Source of the DNA: Collybiopsis luxurians FD-317 M1
Lineage: Eukaryota > Basidiomycota > Agaricomycetes > Agaricales > Omphalotaceae
Direction: 5' to 3'
DNA: 64,000 nucleotides
Assembly: GCA_000827265.1 (NCBI GenBank)
Contig: KN834767.1
Span: 62,001-126,000 of the forward strand
The notes beneath the pieces are model-generated. The model had not been told where the DNA came from. It saw nothing but the letters and a program-made list of their open reading frames with translations, and did no database searches. Position numbers and translations under genes: made by a program. Below are positions 1 through 10,940 of the stretch, one piece after another (the stretch's first letter is position 1; each line of letters opens with the position of its first letter).

Positions 1-597
1 GTTCACCTTGGATTCACCATGTCGTCGAGCAGTAGTTCTTCCGGCTCTAGCTCTCACACTTCCATTCCCCAATCTGCTCCAGCTGGGGTTCTGTCCATGA
101 CCCGGCCCCCCCAAGCCTCCACTTCTTTCTTCAAACTTGCCCCGGGTGAGGTAATCACCTTTGGATGGTCATTTTCTGGCGTCCTGGCTACCCCCACCTC
201 ACTAACAATCAACGCTGTCGGTGTCAACTCGTTTACATACTCTCTCACAAGTCTACCAGGGACGGCGACGAGCTTTCTCTGGACTCCATACGATTACGAG
301 CAAACTAATCATGCAACATTACAACCGACGTTTTATTCTTTGCAAATATTCGACAACAGAGGTCTGGGTGCCACGGCGGCGCCCGGTTCTTTGAGCCCGA
401 ATACGGCCTTGACCTTTGGTCTCTATACCCCACAGGCCTATCAACCTCTTGCCAGCTGGCAATGCACAGTATGCAGTGGTTCGAGTTCATCGTACACTGC
501 TCATCCGGCATACGTCGCTTTGATTGCGACCTTTCTCGTCATGTTTCTTTCGGGCTTTGGGCTGCTGAGAAATGCTCTAGCATACACCAGACGATAG
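1..597 (+). CDS. DUF7137-like Ser-rich membrane-anchored protein, 5' partial
   Basis: The reading frame is open from base 1 and ends at a TAG at 595-597. The ATG at 19 sits just before a serine run, so the true start with a signal peptide probably lies upstream of the window. A Ser-rich linker is followed by a beta-rich domain. It contains PP-x-AST-x-FFK, ITFGW, LWTPYDY, FGLYTPQAYQPL and a CTVC pair. This pattern resembles the fungal DUF7137 family of cell-surface proteins, as I recall it. The last 30 residues hold one hydrophobic segment (VALIATFLVMFLSGFGLL) and a short basic tail, so a single-pass anchor or a GPI-type signal is likely. No function is known to me. The family call is moderate; the membrane anchor is directly visible. 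Confidence 0.7.
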   Translation, partial: VHLGFTMSSSSSSSGSSSHTSIPQSAPAGVLSMTRPPQASTSFFKLAPGEVITFGWSFSGVLATPTSLTINAVGVNSFTYSLTSLPGTATSFLWTPYDYEQTNHATLQPTFYSLQIFDNRGLGATAAPGSLSPNTALTFGLYTPQAYQPLASWQCTVCSGSSSSYTAHPAYVALIATFLVMFLSGFGLLRNALAYTRR

Positions 598-905
598 GCT
601 TACAGTCTCGTTCGGTCGGGTAAAAATGGATGTTCGGATTGGATTGGACCGACTTGACTCGGACATTTCTTGGTACACAAACACTGAGGCTTGCTGAGAT
701 CTCTGCTCTTGCCCAGTGGTCTAGCGACTAGACGACACCGAGCCTTTTGCTAGTCTGGTCTAGAATAAAAGATAAATTCACATGTAGTTGTTATCTAATC
801 TTATCTATCACATGTAAACCGTCGCAACAACGATATCTTTTGGCTTTTAAACAAACGCTCATCTGAGGGCGCAATCTCCCTCTTCCTGCTGCCTTAGGGC
901 CAGAA
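598..905. other. intergenic spacer
   Basis: About 300 bases between the 3' end of the DUF7137-like gene and the start of the J-domain gene. It contains AT-rich 3' flank and no convincing ORF, RNA gene or repeat. Confidence 0.6.
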
Positions 906-2089
906 ATGTTCTCTTATGCTTTTTCTACAGGTACAATTCTCAATCAACCTTTAATTTCTTACATTGACCCCTGTCAGCAACCACTTTCTTTCATCTCCCT
1001 GTCGACGAGGAAGAGGATAAGGATATCCAGGCTTGGTCAAGGAAATACTTGACCTGGTCTTCTTCAGAACTTCCTACCCCACCCTCAACTTATCCTCTCC
1101 ATCCAGAATCGGATTCAGAAGCCGTGTCAAGAGCAGAGGAAGAAAGAAACAAGACCGTTAGCGCCATACTCGAAAACGACGATTTGTACGAGGTTCTCGG
1201 TGTAGAGAAATCCAAAGCACTTGACAAGCTTGCTCTACGGAGAGCCTATCTTTTACGCAGCAGAGCATGTCATCCCGAGTATGTCTTATCATTCTCTCTC
1301 TCGTTCTCCTATAATATATCTTTTGCAGTAAATTTTCTGCCAATAAAACCAATGCCACTTTGGCATTTCAGAAGATTGCAGTTGCCTATGATGTCCTCAG
1401 TAAACCTTCATCTAAACGAATGTACGACCGTCGTTCGCCTTACGCAAAATACGATGTCTTCTCAACCAGGCCAACTGGACACGCGGAGGAAACGTTTCGA
1501 AATGTCGTTATCGGTATATTTAACGACTTTTTAGATGGCGATTTAGAGGTGATCAAGGCCCTTCTGAGTGGGTTTACTTTTCCCTGCGCGTACCGATTTT
1601 TTTTTTTGATAAAAAAGCTTGCCTACAGAAGCTATCAGTGATTTCAATCCCTCTCTCACCCTCGGTGATGATGGTGTCAACTCCGTCCTTACCATTCTCA
1701 AAGCCATAAGGGAGCGAGCACTTAGTATGTTCATTCTCTCTTATCAACTTTTTCTCTTTTTTTTTTTCTGACAAGTATCTCCAGCATGTCGCACTTGTAT
1801 TTTCGCACTCCACGCTCAGCTAACCCGCCTGCTAGAAGTACAACAAGAAATGCGCCGCTTGTCTTATCTTGACATCTTTGGTCGCTCCCGTCTTACTATC
1901 CAGCTCACCCGTATTACACTCAGTCTTCCTTTTGCTCTGGAAAAAGCACTCGAAGAACAGCGAATGATCTACGGCAGCGGGTTATCGTCTCCCTCCAACG
2001 AAAACTCCGTCACGATCCTCCCCAAACACCTCACCGCTCTCATCCGCAGCATCGACGTCGTTCTTGCAAAAATGGAACACATACTCTAG
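906..2089 (+). CDS. J-domain (DnaJ-like) co-chaperone
   Basis: Five exons: 906-930, 978-1278, 1329-1567, 1629-1724 and 1785-2089, coding for about 321 aa. Splicing exon 2 to exon 3 rebuilds the hallmark HPD tripeptide (ACHPDKF), which neither unspliced frame shows. Upstream is the helix NDDLYEVLGVEKS and downstream AFQKIAVAYDVLSKPSSKRMYD, the usual J-domain helices II-III and the start of IV. J-domains stimulate the ATPase of Hsp70. The protein has no G/F region or zinc finger, so it is a class C (type III) member with a helical C-terminal half that I do not recognise. The first exon (MFSYAFST) is short. The J-domain is sure; the client and compartment are unknown. Confidence 0.85.
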
Positions 2090-2484
2090 ATCTCAGTTTA
2101 CCGGACTTATTTTATCTTATCTCTCTCCTGGGTTCGTTCGTTGTGATACATGTTTTCGTGCTTTAATGTACTTTATGCCCCTCCCTGCTTTCTTATCATT
2201 TATCGATTATGATTCAGGATATTTGTTCTGTAGCGATAGATAGAGTGTAAGTACTAGAATTCAAGCTATATCCCTTCACTCTATGCTGTGTCAGCTTAGT
2301 CACACGGACTGCATTCCGTATGCGGTTGAGTCAAACGTTGGACCTTGTTTTAAACCCAAACTCCCAACAACCTCTAGGCCGCTAACAAACCCTTTGTCAA
2401 GGGCCCACATTCGTTTCTGCAGAAATCGCTTTTCGAACCTTTTTTGAATAGAGCGACAGCCAGAGACTTTTTCATCAACTCATC

Positions 2485-3152
2485 ATGCCAAAGGCGAGTC
2501 CTCTAGCTTCATCGATTTTTTTTTCTACTAAACAAAGCCGTTCAACAGAACAAGGGAAAGGTACATTTTCATTTCCGTGCAAGCTCTTCTTCTCCATCCA
2601 TCAATCCTCACAAAAATTTCCTTCATAGGGAGGCAAAAATCGCCGCCGTGGAAAGAACGAAAACGACGATGACAAACGTGAACTGGTATTCAAAGACGAC
2701 GGACAAGAGTACGCTCAAGTCATCAAGATGCTTGGAAACGGTCGTTTAGAGGCTCAGTGCTTCGACGGGGAGAAGAGACTGGCACATATCCGAGGGAAGA
2801 TGAGGAAAAAAGTGTGTGGCCTTGGTTTTGACAGCGAGTATTTTTTTTTTTACTTCCCTTTCTTTCTAGGTCTGGATCAATCAAGGCGATATCGTCTTAT
2901 TATCTCTACGAGATTTCCAAGATGACAAGGCAGATGTAATTGTAAAGTACACCGCCGATGAGGCTCGAAGTCGTGCGTCGATTTATCGATTCTTTTTCAT
3001 CTCTTCCAATTCACAATTGTGCTTTAGTCAAATCATATGGCGAACTACCAGAAAACGCCAAGATCAACGAGACTGATACATTTGGCGAGGAAGACGGAGA
3101 GTGCACATTCGAGTTTGGTGACGAAGGAGAGGTGGATATTGATGATATCTAG
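2485..3152 (+). CDS. TIF11: Translation initiation factor eIF1A
   Basis: Five exons: 2485-2493, 2549-2560, 2629-2811, 2870-2972 and 3028-3152, coding for 143 aa. The protein starts [20 protein letters not shown] and continues with the S1-like OB fold ([60 protein letters not shown]). It ends in the acidic tail [10 protein letters not shown]. Length and every block match eukaryotic eIF1A, which promotes 40S scanning and Met-tRNAi delivery with eIF1, eIF2 and eIF5B. Two things are odd. The first intron (2494-2548) needs a GC donor (AAG/GCGAGT), and the second exon is only 12 bases (NKGK). The gene converges on RPL37. Identity is essentially certain. Confidence 0.97.
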
Positions 3153-3556
3153 ATGTGTCAATTGAACTGTACAATTGGCCTCGGCCATGTGTGTCTTATA
3201 TATTTTTTTCTGTTCATATTTTCTTTTTATCCTGAGTGTATACACCTGCTGTATTTCAAGCACAGTATATTTATTTCTTCGCTACGAGTTACGACAGCAG
3301 CTTTATGGACTAACCTGAATGTTTTTCTCGAACCATAAGCGATTCTGGACTGAGTTCATCGGCAAAAGTCGTTCGTGAACAAGTAGCCAGCCTGATGAAC
3401 GCCACTTTGCGTTATTCGTCACACCACGATTCTCTCAACAGAATTTCAACTGGATGAGATATTACACGACGCTCTGCGGATAGCTTTTTCATGGAGATGC
3501 ATGGGAAATGACAACATGACGAGTGCATAGGTAACAAGCATACATTTATCTTATCC
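3153..3556. other. convergent 3' spacer between eIF1A and RPL37
   Basis: About 400 bases shared by the 3' ends of two convergent translation genes. AT-rich; no further gene seen. Confidence 0.6.
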
Positions 3557-4343
3557 CTAAGCCTCAGCGGTGGGCTTCGAGCGCTTCTTAGCTACTGTGT
3601 TCTCCCTGAGAAAAAAAGCACGATCAGGAAACGAGCAGAACAAAAAAGGGTAAGACTCACCGGAATCCGTTCTTGAAGCGACGAGACACATCCTTGAGGT
3701 ATCTCATCCTGCCAGTACCAGTGGTCTTTCTCCTCTTGGCCTTCTGTCCCCACTCATATGAACGAATCTTGGCGGAGGGATATCCACACGAAGCACAGGC
3801 TGGGAAACATCAATGAGGCATCGGAATCGAGACTACAATGAGCAGACGCACTCTTGTGCTGGCGGTGGAACGCCCTGTGACCGCAGCGGCGGCAGAGGGT
3901 GTGTGACTTCGTGTGTCTTTTACTGTAAGAGACATTAGTATCTGTTCAAAGGTCATAGTCGAAGAGTACGTACCCGAACGAGGACGTTCCTATCCGTTAT
4001 TGAGGGCAGGAGATATTAGAAAACTACAAAATCTGATTTCGAGGGATTGTGAACGGACCTTTTGTCTAGAGAAGAAAGCGAGTTAGTGCGATGTTTCAAT
4101 CAACAAGTTTCAGACTGTCTCCAGTGCTCTCCGTGCTCAAAGTCTTATCCAGCACACCGCTCGGAATAGAGCCATCCAGACAATCAAGAACTTTTGGCGG
4201 CCCAAAAAGGTCATCTAAACCGTATTCCTTCAATCCAGCCGGAACTCCATCGTTTTTCACGCTGAAAAAGATCCCAAGGCACATCCGAGAGCATCCAGAG
4301 ACATAAGGAACAGTAGAAGAGCAACTGAGCAGATACTTGCCAT
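3557..4343 (-). CDS. RPL37: 60S ribosomal protein eL37 (RPL37)
   Basis: Six exons in minus order: 4343-4341, 4065-4059, 3989-3974, 3922-3852, 3799-3661 and 3605-3557, coding for 94 aa. The spliced product begins [17 protein letters not shown] and has the CRRCG and CASCG zinc-ribbon pairs. It also has [20 protein letters not shown] and ends in [10 protein letters not shown], matching eL37 throughout. Exon 1 is the ATG alone, followed by a 275-base intron with a GC donor (ATG/GCAAGT) and CTAG acceptor. Exon 2 is only 7 bases (ACAAAAG) and exon 3 is 16. The start was chosen because it is the only ATG in reach beside a usable donor and it restores M-T-K. A long first intron is common in ribosomal-protein genes. 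Confidence 0.93.
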
Positions 4344-5529
4344 TGTCTTGAGCTTGAGGTGAACAGATTTGCGTGTGTTGAAAGGACGTCGAAAAGATTC
4401 TTGCTTACGCAATCAATGCTCCGTCGGCCCGCTCTTCTTTGATCTGTTTGAGTCCCACTAACCACTTCATCCTTAATTCTTTTCGACTGATTCTTAATCA
4501 CGTCCTTAGTCTACTCTTTGTAATTTACGATGCAAGGACTAAACGGTTCAATTGGGTTTGAACGTGAACTTGGAGATGAAGTTGGGGGATTGATGGACAC
4601 AAAGACCTGCGGCAAACTGCCAGGCCCCATTCCCTGTTCCCCAGGGGCTGGTATAATAGCTTTAAATTCCGCCCATTCCTTCACAACGATCATCATCATT
4701 GCAGGATTTGTTCTTCCCTCATTAACCCACTGTGGAACGTCGGACTTCCCATCCTGATTGTATCTATCACTATGATGAGTCGGATTTGGTTACTTCATGG
4801 ACAATCAAGCAGGGGCCGCTTGTCGTCTTGAACTTGAACCCAGGTCCGAGACCCATGGGAAGTTCTTAAACATTTTGTAAACTAAGAGTTTTCGAATGAA
4901 GACCGTACCTAAGACATTCTTGCCCAGATTAACTCAAACAACCGTGGTCACTATTTTCGTTGAGTCCAGTTTCTTCTTAATTTTTTTTGACAAGTACAAC
5001 ATATAGCACTATGAAAAGACTTTGAGATTCGAGAGTAAGACGCAATTTGGAATGACTCAAAGTGCCCTGGCCAGTGCGCGTCCTAGCCTTACTGTGCATG
5101 TCCTCCTCAACAGGTGTCTCTACTGAACACCATTTTCTCCAGCGAAAGTCGTGAAAATTTCAGATATTTACTCCGAGCTCCATACGGATCCGGAGGTTTG
5201 AACTCCCCCCTGCTCTCTGGGTATTGTACCGCATCGCTCATCGCTTAACCATTTAAACCATCCGCCCGATCGTGCAGCGACGCGTTTCAAGTCTCCAGCG
5301 ATAGTGCGATAGGCCATCCTCGGCGATAATTTATCATTTTCACAAGCGCTTGGCTTGTCCTCTTAAGCAGACGATGGTCGGATTTTATTCTCAGGCTGGG
5401 TGCTCCTCATTCTTTTCGTTCTCCTTTTTTTGTCCGCTGGTACGCCTCTTGTTGAAACTTCAGTGTCCTGCACCCGCTCATTGATATCATGGTATCTCAA
5501 GGTCGGACTGCATTTTCTGTGGACTCGCC
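4344..5529. other. spacer upstream of RPL37 and the esterase (divergent promoters)
   Basis: Nearly 1.2 kb between divergently transcribed genes. It should hold the RPL37 promoter on the left and the esterase promoter on the right. The only structured element I can see is the tRNA-like sequence at about 5180-5268. The short ORFs here lack coding character. Confidence 0.5.
5180..5268 (-). pseudogene. tRNA-like sequence with Pol III A and B boxes (degenerate)
   Basis: On the minus strand, TGGTTTAAATGG (5260-5249) fits the A-box consensus TRGYNNARNNGG. GTTCAAACC (5203-5195) fits the B-box core GWTCRANNC. The spacing between them is tRNA-like, and a four-base T-stem GGAG/CTCC flanks a 7-base loop. 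The acceptor arms do not pair well and no standard 5-7-5 anticodon arm can be folded, so this is more likely a tRNA pseudogene or a tRNA-derived SINE head than a working tRNA. No amino-acid identity is assigned. Confidence 0.4.
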
Positions 5530-6897
5530 ATGTTTCTTTTTGCCTTTCTTTGGGTTGCTGCGATCCTTTTTGTAGATGTTATGCCGAGACCTATTAACTC
5601 GAATCTCTTGACAAAACGAGGCAAGCATCGTGAACGCATTCTTCACGTACGATTAACGCGTGTAATAGATTCCTCCTCGTCGGATCAAATATTTTCCTTC
5701 GACACCTCCAATCACGCTACGCGTAAGATCACAGATGGTAATTTCGAAGGAAGGAGTTATCTAGTACATCTTCCCGCCAACTACGACAACTCCAAGAAAC
5801 ACCCTGTGGTCGTATCATTTCATGGGAACGGAGGAACGAGTGCAAAGCAGGAGAAAATTACCCAGTTAAGCGACCAAGCGATGCTGATAAACAACATTGG
5901 TATGGAATTATTTTCTTCCACTGCCAATGCACGCACGCAAAGGCTTACGCAAAAGATACACAGGGATCATTGCCGTATATCCGCAAGCATCTTTAGGAAA
6001 GGGAAGAAATGGAGGGACCAAGAAGAATTCCTGGCAAGGGGCACCGTATGCGGCCGATGGTGTTGACGATGTATGCAAAGCGTCTTCGGCCGATATTCAT
6101 TTTGATCACATTTGATTTTGACAGATTGGTTTTGTGAAACAAATTCTGGACGAGATCACTGAACATCTTGCAATTGACACAAAGAGGATTTATGCTACCG
6201 GAAAGTCAAACGGCGGTGGTTTCGTGAGTCGGCAATTTTCTTAAAGCCGTCGGGCTTCTCTAAAAAAAAATAATAACATCAATCCCGATATGCAGACCAA
6301 TCTCCTCGCATGCACACCTTCAATTAACACACGTATAGCCGCCTTCGCCACCGTGTCTGCCGCCTTGTATCCCGGTACTCTTCCCGGCGTCGACACATCT
6401 GATACATCCACCGCCTGCGATCCAAAGAGAGTCATTCCAATATTAATCTCTCACGGTTACAACGATACCACTATACCCTATGAAGGTCAATCGGAACGCT
6501 CTGGCAGCAAGGACTACCGCACACCAAATATAGACGATTTCGCAAAGGCTTGGGCGACGAGAAACGCGCAATATACTTCGTCCTCGGGCAGCTCGTCTTC
6601 TAGTTCCAAAATAAAGGTTGAGGCTAAATTTACCACTTCTGAGCCACACGCAAACACTCGGGAACGTCTCTTCTCGTCGAACAGAGTACGGAGTCCTTTC
6701 TTTGTCAATTGCCACCGTATTGACGCCTAAATGTGACTTCTAATCCTTTTTTGGTACTTCGCCAGGTACAGCAATTTTCCTTGACCAACTTTGGACACTG
6801 TTGGCCTTCCAAAGATGGTCTTGATTGCGATAAAGCTTCTTTCGATTTGACTCCAGTGAATTTGCTGCAATTCCTAGAAGCGAACTCGTTGAGCTAG
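5530..6897 (+). CDS. Secreted CE1-type esterase (feruloyl esterase / PHB-depolymerase-like)
   Basis: Five exons: 5530-5899, 5964-6070, 6125-6223, 6296-6685 and 6766-6897, coding for about 365 aa. An N-terminal hydrophobic stretch (MFLFAFLWVAAILFVDV) looks like a signal peptide, followed by an LTKRG dibasic site that could be cut by a KEX2-type protease. The alpha/beta-hydrolase core shows PVVVSFHGNGGTS (oxyanion region), YPQASLG, the nucleophile elbow GKSNGGG and, near the C-terminus, FGHCWPS for the catalytic His. ISHGYNDTTIPY probably carries the acid residue. This is the LpqC/CE1 pattern used on feruloylated xylan or short esters. A Ser run (SSSGSSSSSSK) sits in a loop. The exact substrate cannot be read from sequence. 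Confidence 0.82.
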
Positions 6898-7353
6898 ACA
6901 AACTTTTCCATTTTAACTGCTTCTTGCATGGTACCAGGACCAGATTCTCGGTTCTACAGTTGTATACAGACAGACGGCAGGCAAAAAAATGAAGCTACGG
7001 GAGATTGCGAGAACTTTGAAGTCTGTGCCTTGCATATTGTCTTTCGCAGAGCATTGCGAATTTCCACCTATATATGTACATCTCAGGTTACTAGCTTCGT
7101 TCTTGTCCAGCGCCGACGTCCAAGGATTGATATCTGTCTAAGACCACCCTCTGAAAAAAATTTGCCGGTGTCTATGCGGATAGAACATCGATGAGTACAT
7201 GATATCTTTACCTCTTCAAAATGTGTCTCGAATCGAAGAATCCATTTATGTGCAGAACGCGCCAACGATCTGGCGATAGGTGAGGTTGAAAACCGTATCT
7301 TGTGCGAATCGGCGATATATCAATAGAGCGAAAATGAAATCTAGTCTTCAGAT
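6898..7353. other. intergenic spacer
   Basis: About 450 bases after the esterase. No ORF with coding character and no RNA gene recognised. Confidence 0.5.
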
Positions 7354-7547
7354 TCAATCCGAGACGTATGTTGCGCTAGTCGAAGAAAATGATGCAGAGT
7401 CAACTTACACTCGGAGAACATATGGATAAATGGCGCCGAAAATGCTTACTGGGATTGTAACGCTGATTCCGTTCCAACCTAGGCCTGCTTTGGCTACTTA
7501 CGGCGTTCAGTGGTATTCCCATTGTCGCCTGAACGACTGAAAATCAT
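7354..7547 (-). CDS. Possible very small spliced membrane peptide gene
   Basis: Tentative. On the minus strand an ATG at 7547 starts MIFSRSGDNGNTTERL. Joining 7547-7502, 7448-7409 and 7375-7354 across two introns with GTAAGT donors and CAG/TAG acceptors gives a 35-aa product. Its hydrophobic core is SIFGAIYPYVLRVATYV. In favour: two textbook donors in a row and a hydrophobic segment created by splicing. Against: the second intron is only 33 bases, the product is tiny, and I know no homologue. It could be an exon of a slightly longer gene with another start, or chance. Confidence 0.15.
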
Positions 7548-8054
7548 CGGTCTGTCATGTCAATAACCACGAGTACGCGTGGTCTACCATCGATCCGAGG
7601 AAGGGCCAGGAACTCCTGTCGCCGGCAGACAGTAGAGAGTAAAATTTGTTCAGACGCTTGCGTGAGGTGACGTGGGTAAGTTACTCTTTGAACTTTAAGA
7701 TTCTGGACCCGATTTAACCGCACTAGCAACACTACATTCGTGTCTACCAAGGTCCGATGAATTGGTGTTGCTTTACTGTACAAAAAGAGACACAAGGTGA
7801 CTCTGTGATTGTAAATGCGATACATTGGATGGCGCAACGGCGCGCCGACACGAAGAGACCGTTATTCCTTGAGGAATAGTACGCAGCAAGAAAAGGCGAT
7901 ACGCCGAATAATGTAGGCGGCGACTGACAGCATCTTGTGCTCGTGAGCTTGCCTGACAGGTTGTGAGCCGGTAAAAGGAGCGGAAAGGCGACAAAGCCTG
8001 TTTTCGGGTGATGGGAGAAAAGGCGATACCCAGCTGATTGCCAACGAACATCTG
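7548..8054. other. spacer 3' of the ETFRF1 homologue
   Basis: About 500 bases. Minus-strand ORFs here overlap the 3' flank of the LYR-protein gene but show no recognisable motif. Confidence 0.4.
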
Positions 8055-8477
8055 TCATGGCGGAAGGCCGCTGGCAGGATAATTTTGCTTCAGATGCCGG
8101 TATTTGCGCAGCGAGTAAAGGGCCAAAGTTTCTGAACAAACAAAGGTCAGGACTGCTAGACTCGAGTCGAACGACATGACACACACCAGCTTTGATATAT
8201 TCCCCTAGTTTGAGAGCCTTTTCGATCTCTTCTGGATCCGTCAAGGACCTGTTTTCTGGACCAGTATTGAATGCAGTAATAGAATCGAGAAATCTTGGCT
8301 GTACTTACGGTCAAACAATTTCCTGAGTTTCCCATGAAAGTTGTAACTAGAACCGTTATTAGCAGAGGAAGCTGTTGAAATTACAGCGACAAACTGTTCA
8401 TCAGGATAGTCTCTTCCAAGACGATGAAGTTCCTTGTATAATCTGATAGCCCTCAAACGTGTGGAGGGACCGGCCAT
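8055..8477 (-). CDS. ETFRF1/LYRM5-type LYR-motif mitochondrial protein
   Basis: Four exons in minus order: 8477-8395, 8346-8309, 8255-8187 and 8131-8055, coding for 88 aa. It starts MAGPSTRLRAIRLYKELHRL, then GRDYPDEHYNFHGKLRKLFD, DPEEIEKALKLGEYIKAETL and ALYSLRKYRHLKQNY. The LYK variant of the LYR tripeptide, the LGRDYP block and the LRKYR..KQ-Y end are the signature of ETFRF1 (LYRM5). That family is known for binding electron-transfer flavoprotein in the mitochondrial matrix and removing its FAD. Length fits the family of about 90 aa. An in-frame upstream ATG at 8570 exists, but the MAGPS start fits the family better. No single unspliced frame shows the whole domain. Confidence 0.85.
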
Positions 8478-8921
8478 GGACCTGTTGAGAGTGAAAGCGC
8501 AAGTACTATTGTCCGGATAACTGCTGACTAATCGTTTCAGGCACAGCACTGCGGGTATGCGCGCGCACATCTTGCGCCTTGACCAACGTTCCCTATAGCA
8601 TCTATGCGCTGCTTTTTAGAATCAGAGGCGGGGAAAATGACTAGAGAAGTTAGTTTTCTACAGCTTTTTTAAATAGCCTTAATAACTTTCCTTGAGAAGC
8701 TTCATAAGGTGTACAATGTACATACGACAGCGTCTTGACCTCAGATCGGCCTGCCCGATTTAGGTCAACGCGGAATGAGCCAGGGGTACTTGATGTTTAC
8801 TGATTAGGTTCAATCGACGAACGTGCAAAGTCACAAAAGGCACTTGACCAAAAACGATAAACCCTTTAAAAAGCTCGAGTCGCATCAATTATACTTTCTC
8901 ATCCCGTTGTCTTATCCTGCC
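8478..8921. other. divergent promoter region, ETFRF1 homologue / phosphate transporter
   Basis: About 440 bases between two divergent genes. No clear phosphate-response element could be assigned by eye. Confidence 0.45.
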
Positions 8922-10940
8922 ATGACCAGCGAGAAAGGTTCCAGTGTTTCCGGAGAGCCTGTGCCTCAGTTAAATGCGACTTCTCGCGTGCTCGATGAGA
9001 GGCGTCGCGCGGCACTCCAAGAGGTCGACAATGCCAAGTTTTCGTACGCATACATCCCGTTCTTTTCTTTTTCTTCTCCTTGATTATATTTTTTCAGTTG
9101 GTTCCATGTCAAGGTCTGCTTCGTGGCTGGTGTAGGTTTCTTCACCGATGCGTATGTATTCCTCCCACTCCTATAAATCTGCACCTGCTTCATTTCATTT
9201 TAGATATGATATTTTTGCCATCAACATTGCCTCGACAATGTTGGGCTACGTCTATGCTTCCAGTAAGCTTTCAAAAAAAAATTTGGCAGTCACACGACAT
9301 ACTTAAATTATTTATTCAAGACCACAAAAGTTTGTCAACCAATGCTGGTCTCGGTGTCAAGGTCGCCACTCCCGTCGGTACCCTAGTCGGTCAGCTCCTC
9401 TTTGGATGGTTAGCGGATGTCATCGGTCGTAAAAAGATGTACGGATTTGAGCTTATGATCATCATTTTCGCCACCTTTGCCCAAGCCCTCTCTGCAAACG
9501 GCCCTGCTGTTACTATCATCGGTGTTCTCGTGGTTTGGCGTTTCTTGGTAAATAATAGCCCTACCGAAAGTGATTATTATACTCACATTTCTTGCTACAA
9601 AACAGATGGGAATCGGAATCGGGGGAGACTATCCTTTGTCTGCTGTCATCTCGTCTGAGTTCGCCAACACCCGTACGAGAGGTAGATTGATGACGGCAGT
9701 CTTTGCCTTCCAAGGCTGGGGACAGCTCGGTAAGGGCAAATTTCTTTGATATTTTGTAAGCTTGAAGTAACTTCTGGATTGCTTAACAGCCGCTGCCGTT
9801 ATTTCGGTCATTACGGTGGCTGCTTACAGGGATAGCATTATCAAAGATGTATCCCCCAATTTCAATGCTGTGGACCACTGCTGGCGTATCCTCATTGGTA
9901 TGGGATGTGTCCCGGGTGTTATCGCGCTTTACTTCCGTCTTACCATACCGGAAACGCCGAGATTTACTATGGATATAGAAAGAAATATCCAACAAGCTTC
10001 CAGGGATATTGAAGGCATGCTCTCTCTCAAGGAGACCAACGATCTTGGCCCTGAGAAGGTGAATGCTCCTGTTGCCAGCTGGGCCGACTTTGGGGCCTAC
10101 TTTGGTCAATGGAAGAACATGAAAGTCCTTATTGGAACTGCCTACTCCTGGTTCGCGCTAGGTACACATTTTTGCCGCATCCTCTTGACGCTTGGCTTAG
10201 TGACTGTCTCAATCTGTAGATATTGCGTTTTACGGACTTGGTTTGAACAGTTCCATCATCTTGGAAGCTATTGGCTTTGGATCTGCTGTCAGCACGGGCT
10301 CTCAAGGAGTGTATGACAATCTCATGAATATCTCTGTCGGAAACGTCATTCTCTCCATAGCTGGTCTCATTCCCGGCTACTGGGTTTCGTTCTTCCTCAT
10401 TGATTCGTGGGGTCGCAAGCCTATCCAGCTCATGGGATTCATCGTTCTCACTGCCTTGTTCATTATCATGGGTAGGGCTTCTTTCTAGTTTGCACTTTAA
10501 TCAATAGCTGAATCACACCTTTTTCACAGGTTTCGGATACGATGTTCTGAAAGCCACCAAAGCCGGAAGAGATGGCTTTACCTTCCTATACTGTCTGGCC
10601 AATTTCTTTCAGAACTTCGGGCCCAACGTCACAACGTTTGTCATACCTGGTGAAGTCTATCCAACTCGTTATCGCTCGACTGCACACGGTATCTCAGCCG
10701 CTACCGGCAAGCTTGGTGCCATCGTCGCCCAAGTCGGTTTTGCTCAGCTCGCTAACATTCACGGAACAAATGCGTTTGTGGGACACATGTGAGTTTCTGA
10801 ACCCTCATTTCTTGTTTAATCGTCTAATCGTGTGTGCCAGTCTCGAGATCTTCGCCCTGTTCATGCTTACCGGTATCTTCTCCACACTGCTCATCCCTGA
10901 GTCCAAGGGCAAATCACTCGAGGAGCTATCCGAAGAGTGA
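8922..10940 (+). CDS. PHO84: High-affinity inorganic phosphate:H+ symporter, PHO84 family
   Basis: Nine exons: 8922-9043, 9098-9151, 9204-9262, 9321-9547, 9606-9729, 9790-10161, 10220-10471, 10530-10788 and 10841-10940, coding for 522 aa. It is a 12-TM MFS protein with FFTDAYDIFAIN in TM1, [19 protein letters not shown] as the loop 2-3 signature, and [20 protein letters not shown] in TM4. It also has [42 protein letters not shown] and RYRSTAHG. The GGDYPLSA block and the aspartate in TM1 are characteristic of plasma-membrane Pi:H+ symporters of the PHO84 type. The start MTSEKGSS was preferred over the in-frame ATG at 8823 because the upstream part is unlike the family. Length is slightly below yeast Pho84 because the central loop is short. 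Confidence 0.93.
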
